A stretch of DNA of 64,000 nucleotides from NCBI RefSeq assembly GCF_954871325.1, contig NC_088778.1, positions 30,179,120 to 30,243,119 on the forward strand, read 5' to 3'. Position 1 is the first letter of the stretch; every line of letters starts with the position of its first letter. The DNA is from Gordionus sp. m RMFG-2023 (lineage: Eukaryota; Nematomorpha; Gordioida; Chordodea; Parachordodidae). The notes under the pieces were generated by a model. It saw nothing but the letters and a program-made list of their open reading frames with translations. It had not been told where the DNA came from and made no database searches. The position numbers and the translations under genes were made by a program. Shown piece by piece: positions 58,081 to 64,000 of this stretch.

Positions 58081-58309
58081 CAGAGACTTGCATAACCGGG
58101 TCGGTTAATGTCAGTGCATTCGGCTTTTATATCCGATGACGGATTTTAAAAATCCGGGCCCAGTTTTAAAATAAAACACCCGTACAGCCTGATATTTCTA
58201 AAAATAGAATAAAACTATATCAATTAAACTAAGTTGGAAAATCGTAAATTGGATAATTCGAAAGTTGTTTATAATTTTCAATTTCCAAAATTATTTGTGC
58301 AGTTAAAAT

Positions 58310-58497
58310 TTTTCTAATTGGAAGATTTTAGCAAAAATAATTTTATGTTAAGAATCGAATTTTGGCAAATAGATGTCCAGGCATTTCTGTCAGCTATGCA
58401 AAATCTTTGGACTTAGATAATTCTATTTTGATCATGAACTTAATCGGGCGGTTTTTAAAATCTACCTGAAACGGGCTTTTTAACAACACTAGCCGGC
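58310..58497 (+). repeat. Hairpin MITE family A, nested copy
   Basis: Contains GATTTTAGCAAAAATAATTTTA, AATAGATGTCCAGGC and ends GGGCTTTTTAACAACACTAG. Left end decayed. Confidence 0.65.
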
Positions 58498-58748
58498 CCC
58501 TTTAAGATTTGGAAATTTTAGTTTTTTTAAAAAAATTTGTTTCGCGGATAAAATTGAAATTTATAAACAACTTTCGAATCATCCAATTTACGATTTTCCA
58601 AACTTAGTATAATTGATATAATTTTATGCTATTTTAAATATATCCGGATGTACTCGTAATTTATTTTAAAGCTTGGCCCGGATTTTTAAATCCGTCTTAT
58701 CGGATATACGCCGGATATATTGACAATGACTGAATTGGGCTTGCAAGG

Positions 58749-59211
58749 CAGATACCTTCATGGGCCTTAATTTTTTGACCAAGCTCGGCCCCGGCCCACA
58801 GTAAAAAAATTTTTTTTGGTTCATGCCCGGCCCATATTTAATGTTAAAAAAAATTCTCGATCCAAGCCCATAATAAGTTTCACGAAAATTTCCAGCCCGG
58901 CCCAAGCCCATATCCAAAAATTTGATTTTTTTAATATTTAAATGAAAATTGACAATATTTATATATATTTAGGCAATTATTTTGTTTTACAATACTGAAA
59001 TTTATTATTATTAGAAAAAAAAGAAGTATTTCTTTAAATTAGCAACTGTTTTAAATAATCTAAATTTAAATTTAATAAATTTTAGGCCCAAGCTTAGCCC
59101 AAGCTAATTAACAATTAGTTTTTTTAAATCCAGACCCGGTCCAGATCCGCTACAAAATATGATATTAGGTTGGGCATGCGGGCTGCGGGCCCCGGCCCAT
59201 GAAGGTTTCTG
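58749..59211. repeat. GGCCCGGCC hAT MITE, 463 bp, with target duplication
   Basis: Starts CAGATACCTTCATGGGCC and ends GGCCCATGAAGGTTTCTG, an 18-bp inverted end with one or two mismatches. Flanks TTGCAAGG (58741-58748) and CTGCAAGG (59212-59219) form an 8-bp target duplication with one change. Inside are AAGCTCGGCCCCGGCCC-type blocks at both ends and an AT-rich middle. The ends match those of the hAT fossil at 12,592-15,568, its likely autonomous relative. Confidence 0.88.
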
Positions 59212-59751
59212 CTGCAAGGTCTCAAAAAGAATTTTTTAAAATTTGATTCCGGTCACTGCAACACTCCTTCTCAAAAAAGAAGAAAACAGAAAATATTATA
59301 TTTTTTTTTATAAACAAATCTTTAAGGTCTCGTCTAGTGTTTTTACTTCATTTAAAAAAAAAAAAATAATATAAATATTCGGATTGCAATGTTTTTCCAA
59401 ATGGAGATAATAATATACTTTCTTTGTACATCTATTATTATTATTATATAATAGCAAACCAAATCAACCATAAAAAATAATTTAAACTAAAGGGGGTTCT
59501 TAATGTCTTTTTTTTTTAGATAATAAAAAGATAAACTTAATAAATTTTATATTATATATATATATAATTATTAAATGAAAGAAGTTTAATATAAATAATG
59601 ATTTTTTTTTTAAAAAACAAAATAAAATTCCCAAAATATAATTTAAAAACCATTAATTTTCCAAAAATAATAATTATAAAAAAAAAATTAAATTGGGGGC
59701 AAATAAAAACGGATCTTTTACTTTACATCAAAACATCTTCTTATTTTAGTT

Positions 59752-59915
59752 AGTGTGGTTTAAACGGCCAATCCACTCTTCAAGCCAAAAGATTAACAGA
59801 TGATCAAGCCATTCTACTATCTAGGAGCTAAATCTGTAGGCTTTCATAATATTGTTGGCTAAAATGATGGGTTAATCGTTTTCAAAAATTTCAGCACCGT
59901 TTAAACAACACTAAT
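59752..59915. repeat. Hairpin MITE family A, short copy
   Basis: TAGTGTGGTTTAAACGGCC to CACCGTTTAAACAACACTAA with ATTGTTGGCTAAAAT inside. Confidence 0.7.
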
Positions 59916-59929
59916 TTTAGTCAAAAAAT

Positions 59930-62630
59930 TATTTTAGAGTTTTGAATGGTGCCTGATTTCCTATTCAGTAATTAAATTGTTGAAGAATCACATAGCACCT
60001 GATATAGTTTTAATCAAATTGATGAGAATACTTATCAAATTCGATGTTTTTTTCGGCTCTGGAAAATAAAGGATAGGGCCGGATCTGAAAAACCGGCTAT
60101 GAATTTTTCCGATTTTATTATTTGAGGTAAAGGGAAATTGAAAATATGAGCAGTAAAACGAATCGTTCCCCATATAAGATTTTTCATCATCTTCACACTG
60201 ATTAAGCCCGCATTTTGAGATTGAACATCCTGCAAGGTATCTGATGTGATATACTTTCCTAAATCAAATTAGATCGCAATAAAAATTAGATTTTTCATAA
60301 CTATTAAATATTCAAAATTAATTTTTTTTTATGGAAAGGATAATATATAGAGGTCTGCCCATGGATTCGCAGGAGTGTTGTTGTTAAATGATTACGATTT
60401 GAACTAAATTTTTTTAATGAAATAGCTACGTGCTATCTAATGAGTAAAATCTTCAGGGCTTAAACCACTTTAAGGAATTTTGTCCCTGAAGCTATAAAAT
60501 CTTAGCACGATTTTCGGCGAAGTATTACAAAAATTAATGTAAAATTATTATATTTATATCATATTTTGTATAATTAGTCGCGAATTCGCGCTAGCTGTGA
60601 AATGTAGGGTTACACCAAATAAATTATATCTATAATTTATTAAAAAATTTTAAATTTAGATAAATATAGTAAAACAAATCAAAAAGAGCATATTCAATAT
60701 ATACGCACGTGAATCAAATTGATGGTTATTACTTAAAATTACGGTTTGTATCCTTCTATTTTAAATGTAATATAATATTTGTCGTCTTCTATTATTTTTT
60801 GCTTAAAATATTTTTTTAAATTTACACTCGATTATCCAACCCTTTGGAATAAAAAAAGACTAAAATCCCATAACCAAAATAAGCTATCTGTCTGTTCTCA
60901 GCGGGGAAAAAAGGTGAAATAAAAATGTTATAACCCCACGAAATTTAAAATGCTTTGAAAATTTTATTGATCGAACACAAGCTGGCATTCGATTAAGACA
61001 TTATATCGTTTCATTTCAACACTCGATATCCTAAAAAACTTAAATCTGCCAAGCTTTGACTTGCTAATAAAATCAAAGTTCTCAAATTTCTAACAAGACA
61101 TGTAATACATATTTATATGGCGGAAAAAGGTTTTAGGTAACATGTACCTTTATAAAGGAATTACAAATTTATATCCAAAATATCAAAATATTTTATCGAA
61201 AGAGCAGCTCATTGATTTGGCGTATGTCTATTTCCTGTTTTCAACGAGACAATGATGTCATACACTAAAATCAAACAAAAAAAGTTTCAACAGACTGCTT
61301 TCCTGGAATGGCTCACATTAAGCCTCGTTTTAAATTCATTAAATGAAATATCTACTTTTATATTTAAAAAACATTAGGAACATAGGCCTCACGTGATTTG
61401 ATCAATTATGTCAAATATTTGAGAGATATTTATCCAAATAGAAGGTTTGAGATTGATTCGAAATCTGCCTAACTGAATTAGGACTGTTATTAGTATTTAT
61501 TTTTAATTTTTAAATAAAGGTTGATTTAGGGCAGTATATAATGTTGTAGTTTCCATTTTGTTTACATATATTTTTATTGATTAAATGATTTATTTTAACA
61601 GATGTAATAATTTCGATTATACTAATTACATTTAAAAAGAAATTATAAAGAATATTTTATTATTTGTAGTTTTTTTTTATGTTTTAATTTTATAGACTGT
61701 GACCTAAATGCTTTCAAAAAAATCCTAAAAATTTATAAATTTTTGTAAAATATAAAAGAATTATGAAACATGTCCGAAATCTTCCTTTATTTTTTTTTAA
61801 AAGTTTTGTAAAAATTAAAATAAAAAAAACGAAAAAAAATAAAATAAGGAAAAATAACAATACCACCAATGCTTCTATATTAATTTGTTTCTAGTTTTTT
61901 TCGCAAAAATTACCTAAATAAATAAATTTTGAATAAATTTTTATTCAAATTGATTAATTTTTCTTTCTATTATTAATTTTTTTTTAAAAATAAATTTTTG
62001 TAAATGATTTAAAATGATTTAGAACACTATTTTTTTTATTATAACATTAAAATAGCTCATGTTATTTTTTTTTCTTCAAAATTAATAAATTTATGTTATT
62101 TTCGAAACTGTGTTGTTTATGCAACTTGCAATCATAGTGCGTTTTTCATAACTTAAAAATCGGATTTTAGAGGAAATATGTTCTATCATGTTTGGAATAC
62201 CTATCTTATGAATTGTAGGCAATTTTGTTGTTATAACCTTTGTGTCATTATTATACAAAAAATATATGGAAAATCTAATATAAATTAAATTAAGTTTAAA
62301 AAGTTTCATAAAAATAGTCTGAAATTCATAGGGGGTTATCTAAACATGATGAAACACATTACCGGTATAATCAGATTTTTAAATTTTTAAATTTAAAACA
62401 AGCGCTCAAAAAGTGATCTAAAGTTGAAAAAAAACACATTGATCGAACATATATATTTATTTTCTAGGTGTAGGACAGGGCCTTAAAAAAATAAATAAGA
62501 TGAGTAAATAAAAAGAAATATCATTGCAAATTATATAATTTTTTTTTATAAAATACCTTTATGAAATATAATAGATGAAAATTTTTCTGGTTTTTTTAAA
62601 AATAAGATTTTACTCCTTCCTTTGATTTCA
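59930..62630. other. No gene seen
   Basis: Partial GTGTTGTTGTTAAATG-type MITE relic near 60.37-60.48 kb and a GGGCCGGATCTGAAAAACCGGC patch at 60.08 kb. Open frames at 59988-60235 and 62091-62309 have no recognisable product. Confidence 0.45.
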
Positions 62631-62639
62631 CTGTTAATA

Positions 62640-62960
62640 TAAATCTGATGATCGATCATAGAGCTAATTATTATGTGTTTATTTATAACCTTGGCTGAGA
62701 AAAGTATATTTCTTATCATGGTAATGTTTCAGGAGACCTAAATAGAATTTTTAAATGAAGGACTTATAAAATTACTTCTGGTAGAGATGTAAAAATATTT
62801 GAGGTATTACACATTATATTAGATTTAACCTTTTACAATAAAGGCTTTTATTTAAATCACATGTCTATGCCTATAATATAAAACAGCTTCCGGGGTAGAA
62901 AAGTTATTGAAAAGCGAACTGAATTATTAACTGATTGGTTTGGTATTAAGATAATGTTAA
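62640..62960 (+). mobile_element. Possible piggyBac-type transposase relic
   Basis: Plus-strand pieces EKYISYHGNVSGDL, VKIFEVLHIILDLTFYNKGF and GRKVIEKRTELLTDWFG recall the piggyBac block (YTGK.., VVLxLLxxYxNKGYxLYxDNFYTS). The DNFYTS motif itself is not seen and stops occur, so this is a weak call. Confidence 0.3.
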
Positions 62961-64000
62961 TTTATTTTTAATTCAAAAAATGCTATGAATATTTTAAAAT
63001 CAAATATATACCAAAATGAAAATAAACTTTAACGAACTGTTTTATGGCCTTAATTTGCATATATTCAAGTTAATTCAGAACTAGCAATGTAGTTGAATTT
63101 TATGTCCACAAGCTAAATCAGTGACTGCTATTTGTAAAAAGATAAAAATTGTGAACTGCTATGGTCTACAATAAGGCTACGACATAGCAAACCTATCAAA
63201 ATTAAATGCAACACATCAAATTCATCAATGTATAATATCAACCATGACAATTCGAAGTGAATTCATCAATTATAAATATAGCTCTCGCACGTGCCTTTCT
63301 CACTCCCGCCCACTCTTAAACCTTTCGATTTAAACAAATATAACTGAAAAATATCCTTAATTCCATGGGTATTGGCTTATCACTCTATCCTGTTTAGAAT
63401 TGTCTCCCCTTTGCGGATAATTCCTTAACTCGATTAGAAAACAGAGAAGAACAAATACAGGCGTCTTAATTTTACCATATGTGTCTCTATGGTTTCAATG
63501 CTAAAAGGCTCATTTGGACCCCAAGAAGCCTTGAACAAAATTAATTGGAGCAATATCTGGACAATAAGGCCTCTTCCATAGATACTAACCCTTTATTGAG
63601 ATCAGATAAATTATAATAGTTCTTTCATGAATGATCGTTTATTTACTTATTAATTTGAATATTTTTTTTAAAATTAATATACATTTTATCATTAATATTT
63701 TACACGAGTTTTATGAGAGGAAATTTTATGATTGATGTATATTGATGAATAATTTTTGGCCGTAAAGATGATTTGTGACTGATAAAAAATTTTTTTTATA
63801 TAATTAACACATAAATTATCCCTAAACATGTTATATGCACATGTAAATGTTATAATTGTTCAATACAATCAAGTGTATAACACGATTTTATCATTTCTTC
63901 CAAATATGCAATTTCATTAGTAAAATTTTTGCAAAGTTTTTTTCTATTTGATAGTTATATATATATATAATTCTAATTTTTTTTTCCATTTTTTTGTTGC
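62960..64000. other. No gene seen
   Basis: AT-rich. The stretch 63.28-63.60 kb is less AT-rich (CTCTCGCACGTGCC, GGACCCCAAGAAGCC) and could be a very old element or distal exon, but no frame is open far enough to say. Confidence 0.4.

Larger units (their letters stand above)
58081..59224. repeat. Large inverted-repeat MITE carrying two nested MITEs
   Basis: Outer element: left arm about 58081-58290 is the inverse of about 58550-58748 (AACTAAGTTGGAAAATCG pairs with CGATTTTCCAAACTTAG; GAAAGTTGTTTATAA with TTATAAACAACTTTC; TATCCGATGACGG with CCGTCTTATCGGATA). A family A MITE sits in its centre (58310-58497). A GGCCCGGCC MITE (58749-59211) has split its right end, leaving GCAAGGTCTC beyond. Confidence 0.75.

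Noticed and set aside
60900-61500. Possible exon with RQ and YFLF-like translation
   Set aside because: Frames close quickly and no family is recognisable.

Overview
The window is very AT-rich eukaryotic DNA with widely spaced exons, GT-AG introns and many transposon fossils. I read it as an invertebrate animal genome: it has metazoan-style alpha-1,3-fucosyltransferases (GT10), a chaoptin-like leucine-rich-repeat (LRR) receptor, and hAT, Tc1/mariner, Helitron, RTE-type LINE and LTR relics. No bacterial operons, CRISPR arrays, rRNA or convincing tRNA were seen. The species cannot be named from the sequence.

Host genes. All clear host genes lie on the minus strand. Between 0.75 and 41.6 kb is a tandem array of GT10 fucosyltransferase genes, each built as exon 1 (membrane anchor and N-terminal domain), exon 2 (ESP to SNC motif), exon 3 (FENANC..YITEKMF donor-binding motif) and exon 4 (C-terminal CQIC motif). 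Two genes are complete in the window: one at 29.1-41.55 kb (433 aa) and one at 18.94-27.63 kb (460 aa). A third gene has exon 1 at 5.8-6.3 kb and exon 2 at 0.75-1.0 kb, with the rest off the left edge. A dead exon-1 copy lies at 1.81-2.31 kb and an exon-1 fragment at 27.7-27.9 kb. From 47.58 to 55.25 kb, five exons join in frame into a 1232-aa single-pass LRR receptor with an LRRCT cap and a 394-residue Asn-rich cytoplasmic tail.

Mobile elements. (1) An R2/CRE-like retroelement family with reverse transcriptase, zinc-knuckle and endonuclease-like C-terminus is present as six broken copies (3.3, 10.5-15.8, 39.0, 39.3-40.2, 43.5-44.4, 49.8-50.3 kb). (2) A hAT fossil (12,592-15,568) sits inside one of these. 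It seems related to many short GGCCCGGCC-rich MITEs (1.1, 5.1, 26.4, 46.3, 49.3, 53.0, 58.1 and 58.7 kb). (3) A second, TTF-finger hAT (34,239-36,125) has clear terminal repeats and an 8-bp target duplication. (4) A short LTR-type fossil (20,121-22,805) lies in a fucosyltransferase intron 65 bp from an exon. (5) There are relics of an RTE-type LINE, a Helitron, a Tc1/mariner and possibly a piggyBac element. (6) At least two TA-flanked hairpin MITE families are present, one of which marks the fucosyltransferase duplications.

The long stretches 7.2-10.4, 41.6-43.5, 45-47.5 and 59.2-64 kb show no gene I can support.
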